This document shows, in pieces, positions 49,511 to 62,105 of a DNA stretch of 64,000 nt (positions are counted from its first letter, which is position 1; every line of letters begins with the position of its first letter). Source of the DNA: Pseudorasbora parva (lineage: Eukaryota; Chordata; Actinopteri; Cypriniformes; Gobionidae); NCBI RefSeq assembly GCF_024679245.1, contig NC_090177.1, positions 20,051,950 to 20,115,949 on the forward strand, in the 5' to 3' direction. Below the pieces are notes generated by a model. The model did not search any database and had not been told where the DNA came from. It saw only the letters and a program-made list of their open reading frames with translations. The translations under genes were made by a program, and so were the position numbers.

Positions 49511-50997
49511 ATCCTTCAGAAATCATTCTAAAATGCTGATTTCTATTCATCGAAGATCAATAGAATGTTGAAACACAATGTGGAGTTCAAAATCTAATTT
49601 AAACCTGGAAGTATTATAGGGATTTGGAATTTAGAAAATGATGTAATGTATGTGAATATAACATTTTTAAAATTCAATTGAAGCTCAAGGCATCCTTTGG
49701 ATAATTTTCAAATAATTTCAATCAAGGGCATGATCATCATGGTCTACACAAATTTGTGGAGTGTTTGGTTTGGACAAACCAAATACCACAACATTTTGAG
49801 AAATGTATTCATGTATTCATTAATTAAAACCTAATTTTAGCATAATATCACTCCACTTTTATGCTGATAATATATTTTATTTTATTTGTATATTATAAAA
49901 ATTGCAGCATTTTATGCTTTAAGACTATTAAGTAATTGCACAGTTTTTTAATAGTTTACCAGTCCTAAAATAGTGCCTGCAAATTAGCAATATCAGATGC
50001 AAAATAGTCCTCAAACAGATTTTCAGGAGTGAGTTGTTGTTATAAGATGTATCCTAAGGGTGGAAGATGAGGTCATCTTTTCTGTCTGAGTCGTAATGGA
50101 GCCCAACAGGCTCAGCCCTGTGTTCATGTTTGGCTCGGTGCTAAGTGCAGTGGTGAGACTTCAGCAGGGTCTACCACACCGGACTTTACTTAATAATGCA
50201 CAGACTCATTTGTGTGGTAATGCCTGTTAATGTGTGCATGTGCCGAAGCGTTACCCTGCCTCCCTCACTTGCTTTCTCCCACCGTCTCATTCTTCTGCCT
50301 CCCTCTCATGCAGAGCACACTGACTGTTATGTAAGCGCCCGCTCCATGCACAGGAAGGAGATTTCAGTCTCCTGATGAAAACCTCAAGGAGGAGCGTATG
50401 TGAATTATGCTTCAAATGGAATATATTTTTTTATTGCAAAAATGGCTCACATTAGCCCTTATATTAGATTTTTATTTTATTTAGATGCATCTCTGCGCCA
50501 TGTTTTAATGTACATGTCATATATGATCTATCCTGCACTCTCAAGGATTTAATGGCTCTTTGATTGTACGCTTTGCCAGCATTGTGATCAGATCTCCCAT
50601 TGTCATTTTGTTTCCACATGCTGGGCTTGACTTGCAGCCTGCAGCAGTAGTGAAACCTGATTCTTGAGGCTCAGGGCAACTCTCTTCGTAGTGGAAAACC
50701 AGCTGAGAAATGGGAGCTGGCAGCTTTTAAATCCAGACCTGTGACACTATCAGAAGCAATTAGCTTAGGAAGATTTGCTTCAGGAGCAGCTGATGAAGCC
50801 TGAGTCCTCCAGCACAGGTGATTCAAAGAGTTGGTTATATGTTGAAAACAAATCAGGTGTGAAACGGAGAGGTCTCCAACATTGATTTATGCATTTAGCT
50901 AATACATTTATCCAGAGTGATGGTGGTCTGTATTCATATATCACATATTCAACTCTTCTCGTGAACATAAACTAATCTTGCATTGTTTTTGCACCAA

Positions 50998-51147
50998 ATG
51001 GTCAACCAAAGATCAAACTGTGCCGTCATCAGTTCTTACTCAGTTCCGCACAACTTATGTATGGATTCTTAATGTGTTTATTGCAACTACATTTCATCTT
51101 TTTCTCATCAAGCAGCCAGATGACCAAATGGCTTGCTCGACACAAAC
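50998..51147. repeat. Left arm of a widely spaced inverted duplication
   Basis: TGGTCAACCAAAGATCAAAC and what follows reappear in reverse orientation at 53223-53392, with only scattered substitutions and one short insertion in the other copy. No family recognised. Confidence 0.75.
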
Positions 51148-52287
51148 CCTAGCAGGGCAAAGCCTATACAGGGCTTTTGTGTACACGCATCTGCTCTCAC
51201 AACTATCCCTCGCCTACCTATTTGGCACACCACCTGTTTTATTTAGCTGACCCAACTCTCAAATCTGTGGTGCAAAGCTAAGTTGAAAAGTATGTTTTAT
51301 ATGTATTGCCATTTATCACTCAGAAATTAACCTTTATTACTCTTTATTAACCCAAATATTTGTTATGATATAATAATATATATTATTTAACACAAATAAT
51401 AGATTTTCTGGAGTATTTTTATGTAGGATATTTTCTCATCTTACTAAATATGTAGGATATTAAATTCTTAAATTTAGTCAATTAAATTAGAATTATATGA
51501 CACTATAGGCTGTTACCAATGATATCAGTATCAACCAAAGACATCTTTGTGCTGCAGCGTTGGCAAAGAAGCAGCATCTGAAGTAGCTTTTAGACGTTTT
51601 TACACCATTTAATGCTGCAGAGGTCAGTGAATTAATTTACCCATCAACTGCATAATGGAATTGTAGTACAGTTAAGGGAAGAAGGATGCGGGAACTGGCG
51701 AACATTAAACAGACTTTAATAAATAAACAAAACGAAAGTAACAAGGGCAGCCCCTCACAGATGGCTGCCGTGCACACACATACTGAAACAAATCACAATG
51801 TATAAGTCCAGGCCTGGTCATCTGCCCTCCTTTACTGGTGTCGCTCTCCCTTATATGCCTCTGAGCTCCCTCAGGAGAGGACTGGCTCCTCCCACGTCCC
51901 TCGCTCGCCAACCTTGCCACAGTAAGGAGATTAATGAGTTTTAAACATCATTTTTTTAATACAGAAATATAAAATGGATGACCAGATGAAACGATTCTGA
52001 AATATTACTGATCATAGTAGGTGGCGCCAAGTCACTGAAATGAAAGAAATGTGTTAGTGAAAGAGAAATTTATTCAACCGATTCGTTTTGTAATAAAGTC
52101 AAGTGGCTGTCGATATGGTTGGTAAATCACTCACTCAACCGATATGTTCAAAGACTCAGATTCATTCAGGAAGGAAACACCACTTGGTGTGCCTATAATG
52201 CAGTAAAACAAAATACTCAGTATTGATGAAATAAACTGTGATCTGTGCTTCACTACAGTGTAAATACAGCTTTTCCACACAGATTTT

Positions 52288-53065
52288 CAGGGTGTGTTCA
52301 CACTTGTCATGTTTGGTTCGATTAAAATGAACCCTGGTGCGATTGCTCGGTTAGTGCGGTACATTTGAACATATGTGAACGCTGCCACAAGCGGGCCAAG
52401 ACCGCTAAAAAGATGGTCCGCTTCCCAATGAACTCTGGTGCGGTTCGATTGATATATGAACGCAACACGGACCAAAGACATGTAAACAAACCAAAAACAG
52501 GACGTAATGTTCACAAGATGCAATGTTACATGTCAGCTGATTTGACGACGTGGAAAGATCAGTGTATTCAAAATGAGTAGAGGGGGAACGTGGAGGTAAA
52601 GTGACTCATCCATAGTTGGTCTGACGAGCATGTTTCGAAAATGCTAGAAAAAATTCATTAAAAGTATACCTGGTTCTTCTCATCAAAGGACCTGTGTTGC
52701 CCATTAGTCGGTAAAGACAACAGAACTGCCGTCTCTCTTGCAGCAGATCTTAATTTCTGCATTCTGCTGTTTTGATTGTTTTGAACATTTTATGAGCTTT
52801 TCGCAAATTCATGTACACGCATAAAATGATCGCGTTTAATCCAGAACACAGCATTGCTTTGAATGTTCGGTAAGCAAGCTCTGTCGCAAAATTTACATCA
52901 TAAAAGCCGAACAATCGGGTTGTGACCGTATCCCTTTGGTTTGGTAACATTAGGTTCGTTGTTAAAAATGCCAATGTGAACTCTAAGCGGACCAGGACTA
53001 TATTTTTTGTTTTTGTTTTTTGGTCCGGACCAAACAAGCCGAACTATAAGTTTGAACACACCCTG
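52288..53065. mobile_element. MITE with 18-bp terminal inverted repeats
   Basis: Left end CAGGGTGTGTTCACACTT; right end is its reverse complement with one mismatch (AAGTTTGAACACACCCTG). Internal parts are also inverted (GGACCAAA / TTTGGTCC-type phrases). 778 bp, non-coding. It lies between the two arms of the inverted duplication. Confidence 0.75.
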
Positions 53066-53222
53066 AGAGTTAGTCAGTTAAATAAAACAGGCAGGGGTCA
53101 AATACATAGTCTAGGGGTAGTTGTGAGAGCAGATGTTTCTTAATAGTTATACGATATCCGAAACTAACATTTCACGTCACTCAAATGTATGTGTACACAG
53201 AAGCACGCCCCATCTGGGCATC

Positions 53223-53392
53223 TTTGTGTCGAGCCATTCGTTAGTCTGGCTGTTTGATGAGAAAGAGACGAAATGTAGTTGCAATAAATGCATTAAGAAT
53301 CTGTACAACTGTAGAAGATGGCTACTATTATTCTATTGTGTAGAACTGAGTAAGAACTGATGACGGCACAGCTTGATCTTTGGTTGACCAGT
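53223..53392. repeat. Right arm of the inverted duplication
   Basis: The reverse complement matches 50998-51147, including GTGCCGTCATCAGTTCTTAC, TTATTGCAACTACATTTC and CTCGACACAAA. It carries about 20 extra bases near the middle. Confidence 0.75.
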
Positions 53393-54722
53393 CAGCGCAA
53401 AGAACAGATGTACAGAATGAATATTCAGGGTGTTTATCCTTTTTGGTTTTATTATTTTTTCATTTGGCAAATTAGAACAAAGTGTGTTGAAAAGAAGAAT
53501 AAAAATATGGAAAAAAAACTACACAAGAAGAGTTTATTTATGTTTACGAGAAAGATCAAATATGTAATAAATGAATGGATTCTTCTTTTCTTTTTTTAAG
53601 ACATAAATGAGAAAACATTATCCGAAGGTGCTGTTGTATTTTACATTTTTAATTGTATTATTTTAAAGTTATTTGATTTTCTATTATTTCCTAATTTATT
53701 AGTACTCTTTTGTTTCATTTTCTGTTCTCTTTGATGTCATTTTATTATTTTGCCTGAGCTTAGCACAGTTACAGCACCTTTTGACCAATCAGATTTTAGA
53801 TTTGAGATGTTTCAGATTTTTACCAATATTCTTAAACACATTTCTGACTTAAGGTTTGGGCCCTGATTGTTTAAATAGGAACATTATTGATCCAGGAGCA
53901 TGCCCTCCTTGAGTAAAGGGTGTGCAAAGGCGAAAAGAGGGAGACAGAAGGAGAAAGACAGAGAGGCAGACTGGCTCATAAATCTTAAGAGGGACTCTTC
54001 AAAATGTGCCATGTAGGACCATAGCTTCTCCCTGTGATGACGTGGCACTTGAAGTGGGCTTGGTTGGGCTGGTTGGGGGGCTGGAAATGGCAGGATGATG
54101 CACAGCTTAAATATATTGTCCATCTCACTCCTCCCTCACGTCTGTTCACAGCCTCTATACACTCCACACCAGGAAATACTCATATTGTAATACAGAAATT
54201 GAATGAAAAATGTTTTGTTTTATATTTGTACATACCTAAACACAAAAACTGTACATAGCTACATTAACAGGAAACAGAAAACCTATACATTTATCTCTGT
54301 GCAGGTTTGTCAGGGAAGCTAACTCTAAATGGTTGAAATATTTTATGTTTAAAATTAAAGGATATAGAATGAAGAGAGTTTGGCCTTCTCATGTGACAAG
54401 CTTTTATTGATGTGACAGATGCTGCATTGGCTCTGAAGCTTCTCACTCTTTTCATTCGCCATTTTCTGCTCTGCTCATCACTCTCTTGTACATTGGTCAC
54501 CACCTCTGTTGTTTATGTTTCTCTATTTTTCTTTGTGTGTTCTGTTGTATGTCTGTTCTCTGCTTCTGGATCTTGTTTACATCACTTAAACTCTCCTCTT
54601 CTCTTTGCATCTTCTGTACCGTGATCTCTGTCTTTCTCTGTCTTTTTCCATTTTTGCCTCTCCCTGTTGTTTAAGCTTTTAGTAGAATATTAAAATAAAA
54701 AGCATGTAATTGTAATATATTT

Positions 54723-56471
54723 GGTCCCACTTTATATTAATTGTCCTTTACTATGTACTTAGCTACATCAAAAAAATAAGTACAATGTACTTATTGTGTT
54801 CATATTGTATTGCAAAAAACATTTTAATTTGTTTTAATGTATCTCTGTTAAGGCAAGACAAGGCAAGTTTATTTGTATAGCACATTTCATACCCAATGGC
54901 AATTCAAAGTGCTTTACATAGAAATTAATTAAAATAGTGGTAAAATATGCATGAGAAAAAAAGAATACCATAAACTAAAAATTAAAAACAAGGATAGTTA
55001 AAACAGTTGTAAAGATAATAATAATATAAAATAAATACAATAAAATAAAATGGTCAGATCCACAATAGTGATCTGACATAAAAATAAAACATCCTTCAGT
55101 TTAAAGCCTATATACATGTACCATCATAATTAGAACACCTCTCCTTCATTTCTTTCTAAAACATGTTCATAACATCCATTTTAATCATTATTTCCTGATT
55201 TTTACTCAGGAAGCTTCTTGTTAAACCCATTTTCACTCATCATACCCTTCCAGAGATTTACACATCAAACCCATCTTACACATCTATTTCCATCAAACCC
55301 ACTTTTCACTCATCATATTGAACTCAAATTAACTTATTAAATAACAATAACCAAAGATAAGAACAAAGGTAAACTAAAACAATTATACAAAGAATAAAGA
55401 GATAAGATAGGGTGCAATCAGTTGGACGTACAGTGGCTCAGAGCTCATTCAGTAAACGCACAGCTAAACAGATGTGTTTTGAGTCTGGATTTGAATGTGG
55501 CTACTGTTGGAGCACATCTGATCTGTTCAGGAAGCTGGTTCCAACTACGGCTGGCATAATAGCTAAAAGCAGACTCTCCTTGCTTTGAGTGAACTCTTGG
55601 TATTTCTAACTGACTTGATCCTGCTGATATAAGTGATCTGTTAGGTTTGTATTTAATAAGCATATCTGCAATGTATTGAGGTCCTAGCTCATTGAGTGAT
55701 TTATAAACAAGTAGTAGTATCTCCTAAATGTAACTGGAAGACAGTGTAAAGACCTGAGGACTGGTGTGATCTGGTCATATTTTCTGGTTCTGCTCAGAAT
55801 CCTGGCTGCAGCGTTCTGAATGAGCTTCAGCTGTCTAATGGTCTTTTCGGGAAGGCCGATGAGAAGACCATTAAAATAGTCCACCGTACTGGTGATGAAA
55901 GCATGAACGAGTTTTCTTTTCATGAACGAGTCTTGCCTGGAAACAAAGCATCTAATTCTTGCAATATTTTTCAGATGATAGTATGCTGATTTAGTTATTG
56001 CTTTGACATGACTACTGAAACTCAGGTCTGACTTCAAAAATGTTACATGTACTGTGTAATATTAAGTAACTACATGTTCTTACTATAGGGTTAGGATTAG
56101 GTTGCATGTAATTATGTATAATTTATAGTTACTGCTACAGTAACTATGTAACGTGTAACAATGACACTTTAACATTGTGACACTGGCGGGATACCGGTAA
56201 GGTTAGGGACAGGTGTGGTGGTATGGGTATGTTTAAAGGTGGGTTGAGGTGTAAGGGAAGGGTCAACAGTGTAATTATAGATGTAACTACTGATAGTTAT
56301 TACAGATATAATTAAACAGAGGTATTTTTAAAATATAAGTACAATATATAAACATGTATGTTAAGTATAATAATAAGTGTAAGTATAATAAGTGTATAAT
56401 AAGTTCACTGTATTAAATTATTCATTTTAATGTTATTACATAGTTAAGGACACTTAATATAAAGTGAGACA
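54723..56471. mobile_element. Inverted-repeat DNA element split by a LINE
   Basis: The left end GTCCCACTTTATATTAATTG and right end TTAATATAAAGTGAGAC are imperfect inverted copies, and ACTATGTACTTA / TTACATAGTTAAGG extends the match. The middle is occupied by the LINE fragment at 54849-56044. Confidence 0.6.
54849..56044 (-). pseudogene. 5'-truncated L2-type LINE
   Basis: Read on the - strand from 56037: FSSHVKAITKSAYYHLKNIA, HAFITSTVDYFNGLL, LKLIQNAAARILSRTRK and ITPVLRSLHCLPV, then in a shifted frame FSYYASRSWNQLPEQIR and FKSRLKTHLF. This is the C-terminal end of an L2-type reverse transcriptase. It runs into a 3' tail with CAAGTTTATTTGTATAGCAC at 54866-54885. Frame shifts and missing 5' parts make it dead. 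Confidence 0.8.
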
Positions 56472-56966
56472 ATATTTTTTATAGTTTAACTGAACAACAT
56501 ATTGCAGTGTCAAGTTAAGAGCGTTATTTTGCAAAAAAACACATTTATATTTTAACTGAATATACTACAGATATTGTAAATGTATTAATTTATTTTTCAT
56601 TCACTTTAGTATTACATTTTATTTTTATTTTTTTGGACCTAGACTAAAGACTCAAGGTGACTGTGCCTTTAAGGTTATTGCTCCCAAATTGTGGAATGTT
56701 CTTCCTTTCGATTTAAGATCTGTAGACACTGTGAACAGTTTTTAAAAGTAGCTAAAACCCCACTTGTTTAAACTTGATTTTGTCTAAATTTCTCTATTGA
56801 GTTTGTTCTATTGATTTTATTCATTCATTCACCATACCAATTCAGGCATTACAATAATACAGTTGGGGGTACAAAATCAATTGGGTAGAGTGAATGGGCC
56901 CCCAAGAAGCAAAAAAAAGCTTATGGGGGTGGCCCATAGTTTATGAAAAGTAGCGATGCAGACTAA

Positions 56967-57694
56967 AGCCCTATTCGGACTGGATTAGTTTAACATGGGG
57001 ACATGGGGGTAAAGTCATTTTACCTCAGGACGTCTGTAATATTAATGGCCAATTCGCACGGGATAAGACTTCTCAGTAAAACTAGCAGAAGTGGGAGGAG
57101 TAACTCGCTTTACGCACCTCCTTGACGTCATGTGCGTATGACGTTACCGTTATAACGTGAGCAAACACAAACTGAGCACCAGTCTGAACTCCTTCTCCAA
57201 TATATGTGTTTAATAGACCGTTAGGTCCAGTCTAACGATTCTGATTGGATTATGTTGGTAATAGACACTTTCCTAGAGCTAAAATGTGTTGTGCCTCTAA
57301 TAAGTGCTTTTAATCTTCTTTTTGCTTTAAATGACATGCGGAAAATTCTGGACATTTTCCACAGATTTGTCCCACCACCTACATACAACGCAACCGAATG
57401 CTTCAAGCGCCTCCAAGGTCGCAAAATGCACTTTTTTTAACTTTTAAACAGGAAATGACGGAATTTTACCATACATTTTTACAGCAGGTCTATTCGAACG
57501 GGATTAGTATTACCTGAGGTAATTTTTCCGGACCTTTTTACAGAAGGTAAAAGTCTCGGTAATCTTTACTGACATTGTCCGTAATGATTACCGAGATGGC
57601 ACATTCGGACGGGACTAAAATCACAGAGAACCTCTGGTAATAATTACTTTACCCTCACGTCCCCATGTTAAACTAATCCAGTCCGAATAGGGCT
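56967..57694. mobile_element. PIF/Harbinger-like MITE with perfect 35-bp inverted repeats
   Basis: The ends AGCCCTATTCGGACTGGATT (left) and AATCCAGTCCGAATAGGGCT (right) are exactly inverted, and the identity runs about 35 bases to ACATGGGGA / TCCCCATGT. TAA is duplicated at 56964-56966 and 57695-57697, the target type of PIF/Harbinger. 728 bp, non-coding. Perfect arms suggest relative youth. Confidence 0.8.
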
Positions 57695-58053
57695 TAAGAT
57701 ATACAGTTTCAACCTGTTACCAGATGATGAAGAGTAAAGGTATAAATGCAAACCAAAACATACATAACATTACATACAATCATACACATACGTCCTAGTA
57801 GTCCATGAGAAACAATTTTATATTAAATATAGGTTAATATGAAATTATTTTTAAGTTATCTTTTAAAGTTGGAGAAAGATGGCAACACCTTGAAACACCA
57901 CTGTGTATTACTGTATTTGATTTCCTTTTTATATTTGGATGTAAAGCATCCAAGCACCCTTTGTGACGTTTGCTCTTTCTTAATTTCTTAGCCTTATGAG
58001 CCAATATTATTTTAAAGTGCCTTTCCATCAGTTTTTCCTCCAAGGGGTTTCAT

Positions 58054-58402
58054 TAGGAGTCGACTGATAGTGGATTTTACAGAGACCGATGACTATAGGT
58101 TGGACAATACTTGTCGATAGCCGATTAATCAACCGATAGTTTATAAAAAGGATACTGGTTAAAAAATTAAAAAACATAACAGTGCTGAACTTTACCCAAC
58201 CAATCAGAAGGGTCACCCTGGACCCAGACCACATTTCATTCAATCAAAAAATTGCTATTCACTTCGCTAAGTTTGAGGTTAACGGACGTGCTGAATTATG
58301 AAGCAATGTAATGACAGCCTCCCCATATATCTCCAGAAATGGATGCATGGGTTCTTGCAGACAACCGATTGTTCCAACAATCAACTATCGGCCGACTGCT
58401 AG
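58054..58402. mobile_element. hAT-like short inverted-repeat element
   Basis: TAGGAGTCGACTGATAG at the left and CTATCGGCCGACTGCTAGG at the right are imperfect inverted copies. About 350 bp, non-coding. The target duplication is not clear. Confidence 0.5.
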
Positions 58403-60168
58403 GTTTAATTTAGTGTCCGTGGTTGGGTCCAGTTCTACATTTTTATAGCTTGTCCTTTCCCTTCTTCTTCTTCTTCTTCTTTTTATTTTTATGACTGGCT
58501 TTTAAATGTCATTGTTTCCTCATTCGTTCGCCATCTTCCTCCCTTCGTCTCGCTGCTTACGCATTCCTCTCTGGGCTGTCTTTCTCCTGCTCTTTATCTT
58601 TCTTTTTCTGCTCCATTCTGGATTATGAAATTTTCAGTAGCTGTGCAGCCTGTCATGCATTAAAAAGAGGAAACCCACATGTACATGTACTATATCCAGA
58701 GAATATTGAGAAAGGGCAAATGTATTTTTGTTCATAAATGCACTACTTCTGCATTATTTTTTCATCTCATGATGTTTCATATATGTGACTACTGGTTTAG
58801 GCTACTGTTTTGAATGGATCTTGTCCTGTTTTGAACACAGGAGAAGATGCAGTTGATCTCCAATGTCTCACACACAGTTTGGGGTTGCTGAGCAGGGAGC
58901 AGATCTTTTTTTCTCTCTCTAAGCAGGACTCAGTATGTAGTTTACATGGTGGCCTGATTCAGTCTGACCCAAATAGATTTAGCTCTTCTCCATCTTTAGT
59001 TACATTTACAAAGTGTTATTTACTGACCTGCCCTTCTTTAACCTTATTCATTATTGTGGACCAACAAACCAAATGAAATAAAATGACCCAAATTATGAGC
59101 TTTGATATGTGCTCTATATTGATATAGTTTCTGCTCGCCTATGTTGAGCTTACATGTGTGGTGCTGCATTGGTTTCATAGACTCTGCACTCTCCGTGGTG
59201 CTGAAGAGGGTTTCTTGGTGTTCAACTAAACTCAAGCATGTAAAAAGAAGTGCAGGGGTGCATCCCATCACTGCAAATGCACATGACCTTCCATGAAACT
59301 TTGATGGTAGCGAACATGTTTTATTTAGACAATTATGAGGTTATCTACTGAAAGGCTGGTGAGCTTATGCCGACTCGTTTGTGGTATTAAGCATGCTCTG
59401 AAAAATTTTCATGAATTCAAAGTTTTCAGATTCAGTGAGAAGTGAGATATCTGGTTAGATTTATGGTTCTTCTTTGGCATTACTGCAACATTCTTTTGTG
59501 GAAGGGAGTGAAATGACCTAATGGGTCACTAATGCATTTCCAAATTCTCTTATTGGTTATTTTGAGTTATCATTTGCTCTTTAGGTGGTAAATTCCAAAT
59601 ATTATTTTAAAGTACAGCATTTGTAACACTTTAGTTTAAGGTTAGATTCTGTATGAACTGTATGTAAGAAATGTATTTCGATTCATCATAAAATGGCCCT
59701 GATATGTCATTAGACATTAAGAAATTAATTTAATTACAAATACTTATATCACTGACAACAGTAGTCAGGCCAGGATAGTCATTTAAAAGTTGTTGTTGCA
59801 GCCCTCAACTGATGTTAATGTTGACATGTTGTGTTTTGGCCTGAAGCTCCACCCTCCACCTATCGACCAATCACGAAGTCAGTAGTGTTTCGGGGCATCC
59901 GGGTTGCCAGATCTGCTCTAGTAACCACAGCTGCAGCTACAAACGTTCCTGCTGGATCCTGCAGCCTATCTGGCAACCTCGAGTCATGGGGAGGGGAAGA
60001 GGGGATACACCTGCAGTACCAGTTTTGGCCACAATCTTACATACACTTCGTTTAACTAGTTGCTTATTAGCATGAATAGAATTGGACCCTGAACTAAAGC
60101 GTGACCCAGAATTCAGTTTCCCGTTTGTATATTCCTAAACCTACATACAAGTGTAATATTGTTCAACT

Positions 60169-60538
60169 TGAAGGGATAGTTCACTCAAAATTGAAAATGC
60201 TGTCAACATTTACTTTTTTTTCTTCTCTAATGTCATTTCAAACCTGCATGACTTTTAACAGCTTTTGTGGAAAACAAAATTACTTAATTTAATGAATTGG
60301 GTTGGCAATTTCAATGCTAGAACATTGTGATTAAATAAAGCACCCAAGAGTATTAGCAACTAAGTCATTCATTTTTGTGAAGAAAAATGATATTTGAGCA
60401 GCTAGGCAGAGATGCCATTGCAGTCCTGCGTGCCATGCACTTCATAATCCAGTTCAGTAGGTGTCAGATATACATGGTTAACATTGGTTGCTTGGAAACT
60501 AAAGATTTTTTTTTATTGCTGTGTGAATTATTCCTTCA
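60169..60538. mobile_element. Diverged Angel-like MITE
   Basis: Ends TTGAAGGGATAGTTCAC and GTGAATTATTCCTTCAA are inverted. The left interior resembles the common zebrafish GGGATAGTTCAC repeat (compare 8030-8479). Confidence 0.55.
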
Positions 60539-60930
60539 AGTGACCTGTGACCTCATGCTTATGGGCAAATCGCAGCCGTGATAACCAGAATGCTGTTGGA
60601 CTAAATATCAGAATACTAAATTTGAGAACTGAAACTAACTGTTATATAAAAATTATGTAATATTTTTTTTTACTTTATTGCTCTCCACAATGGGGATGTT
60701 TTGCATGCAGTCCTGCAGATTTACTTTCTTCTTGCCAAAGAATGTGATTTTAATTATTTAGTTGTATATAAAACGATATGTTTTCATTATGATGCCTTGT
60801 CTTCAAGAAACAGATGCAGACTTTTAGTACATGATTATTACATTTGTTTATTAAGTCCAGTTGAATAAGTGACGATGTGTATCTATGCTTGCAACTAATC
60901 TAGTGTTTCTCTCTCTTTTTTATATTGTCT

Positions 60931-60935
<5 letters not shown>

Positions 60936-61025
<90 letters not shown>
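60936..61025. repeat. (CT)n microsatellite beside scn8a acceptor
   Basis: About 90 bases of almost pure CT repeat with one interruption, ending 27 bases before the acceptor AG of the second scn8a coding exon. The repeat extends the polypyrimidine tract of that splice site. Confidence 0.95.
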
Positions 61026-61027
<2 letters not shown>

Positions 61028-61052
61028 CTGTTTCTGTTTTTCCTCTCCACAG

Positions 61053-61171
61053 ACGTTTATAGTCCTAAATAGAGGGAAAACAATCTTCCGCTTTAGTGCC
61101 ACACCTGCCTTGTACATGATAAGCCCTTTTAATCTTGCCAGGCGAATAGCGATTAAAATTTTGATACATTC
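61053..61171 (+). CDS. scn8a: scn8a second coding exon
   Basis: Acceptor CTCCACAG ends at 61052. The exon reads [20 protein letters not shown] then [20 protein letters not shown] in frame with the first coding exon (AAA joined to ACG). It is the segment entering S1 of domain I, conserved in all Nav alpha subunits. Its length, 119 bases, equals that of the mammalian exon as I recall it. The last codon is split (TC|) and the next bases are ATATCCTTTT. A simple GT donor search fails and the frame runs into TAA shortly after, so the unusual donor is required. Confidence 0.93.
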
Positions 61172-61180
61172 ATATCCTTT
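61172..61180 (+). other. scn8a: U12-type AT-AC 5' splice site of scn8a intron
   Basis: ATATCCTTT directly follows the 119-base exon. This is the minor-spliceosome AT-AC donor consensus. Nav genes are the classic case of a conserved AT-AC intron at this position. The acceptor lies beyond the window. Confidence 0.9.
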
Positions 61181-61298
61181 TTCAGCTGTTTAAATGTGTA
61201 TATGATAAAAACTGTATGTCTAGACTGTCTTTGCATCAAATATATAATATATATGCTTATTTCTAGGTTGCATGAGATGACTAATATGTTTTAGTTAA

Positions 61299-62105
61299 AG
61301 GTAGGATTGGCATTTTCGGGGCAGCTAGCAATAGCAAGCTAGCTTTGAATGCATTAGATCCCACCCTCATTTTCAGAGCATCTCCGTGCCTCTTCCAAAA
61401 CACATGAACACGCAGGTCGCGCACAGCCAGAGCAGATTCATAAGAGACGGTGTTAAATTACCTCAAGTCTCAAAGTACATAACATAAATGATAATGAATA
61501 GGGGTGTGACGAGACACTTATCTCACTAGACGAGACATGAGATCGGGTTCACGAGAATGAGATGGCACAAGATTTTTCCATAGTATTTTTTAAAAATACA
61601 TCTCATTCTAGATGAGCTGATGGAACTGAAGCGAGTTCATGTGACTGTTATGATTATCCACCTGAATTAAATTGTTTTTATTTCTATAAAAAGCTAAACT
61701 AGAGTGGAGCCGTAATATAAACCTCACCCTCACACTCCTTCATGACCAGGTCATTAAAAAAGTGACGAGACAGATTTTCACCTCAATGAGAAATCTCATC
61801 ACTGTTTAGTCTCGCGAAATCTTGTGGCACGAGATCTCGTCACACCCCTAATGATGAACATAAACAACTGACAGAGCTTTTACTTGTAACACCTGACTGC
61901 TGCAGATTAATTTCAGCATTAATAGTGTGGACATAAAAAAACATAAATCTGAGTCTGACAGTTCCCGGTAGAATGTCACGGGTTCTGAGACTTTCACAGA
62001 AAATATGTATTTTTTTAAATATTTAGACCACTTCTATTTTTGATTGTTATCACGATGTGTATTGAGTTTCAACCAAAATAACAAAAGAAATTGCCTACCC
62101 TACCT
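61299..62105. mobile_element. TTAA-flanked MITE, host of a nested hAT element
   Basis: Ends AGGTAGGATTGGCA and TGCCTACCCTACCT are inverted copies. TTAA stands at both borders (61295-61298 and 62106-62109), as for piggyBac-type targets, although the terminal bases are not the usual CCC. Interrupted at 61499-61850. Confidence 0.55.
61499..61850. mobile_element. Nested hAT-type MITE
   Basis: Begins TAGGGGTGTGACGAGA and ends TCTCGTCACACCCCTA, exact inverted copies. Flanks ATAATGAA (61491-61498) and ATGATGAA (61851-61858) are an 8-bp duplication with one change. 352 bp. Confidence 0.8.

Larger units (their letters stand above)
47056..61052 (+). other. scn8a intron between first two coding exons
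   Basis: A 14-kb intron with no coding exon detected. Between the elements listed separately, the stretches 47056-47690, 49511-50990, 53400-54720, 57698-58050 and 58410-60165 hold AT-rich DNA in which I see no gene. A hAT-like end (GTGTTGTCACAATACTGGAA) lies at about 47683. At 51660-51930 is a GC-richer block of transposon-like appearance that I could not name. Confidence 0.6.

Noticed and set aside
50978..51250. 90-codon frame over the left arm of the inverted duplication
   Set aside because: The copy at 53223-53392 does not keep the frame, so there is no sign of coding constraint.
60885..61193. 102-codon frame across the CT repeat into scn8a exon 2
   Set aside because: The front part is a Leu-Ser translation of the CT repeat and the end reads through the AT-AC donor; only 61053-61171 is exon.
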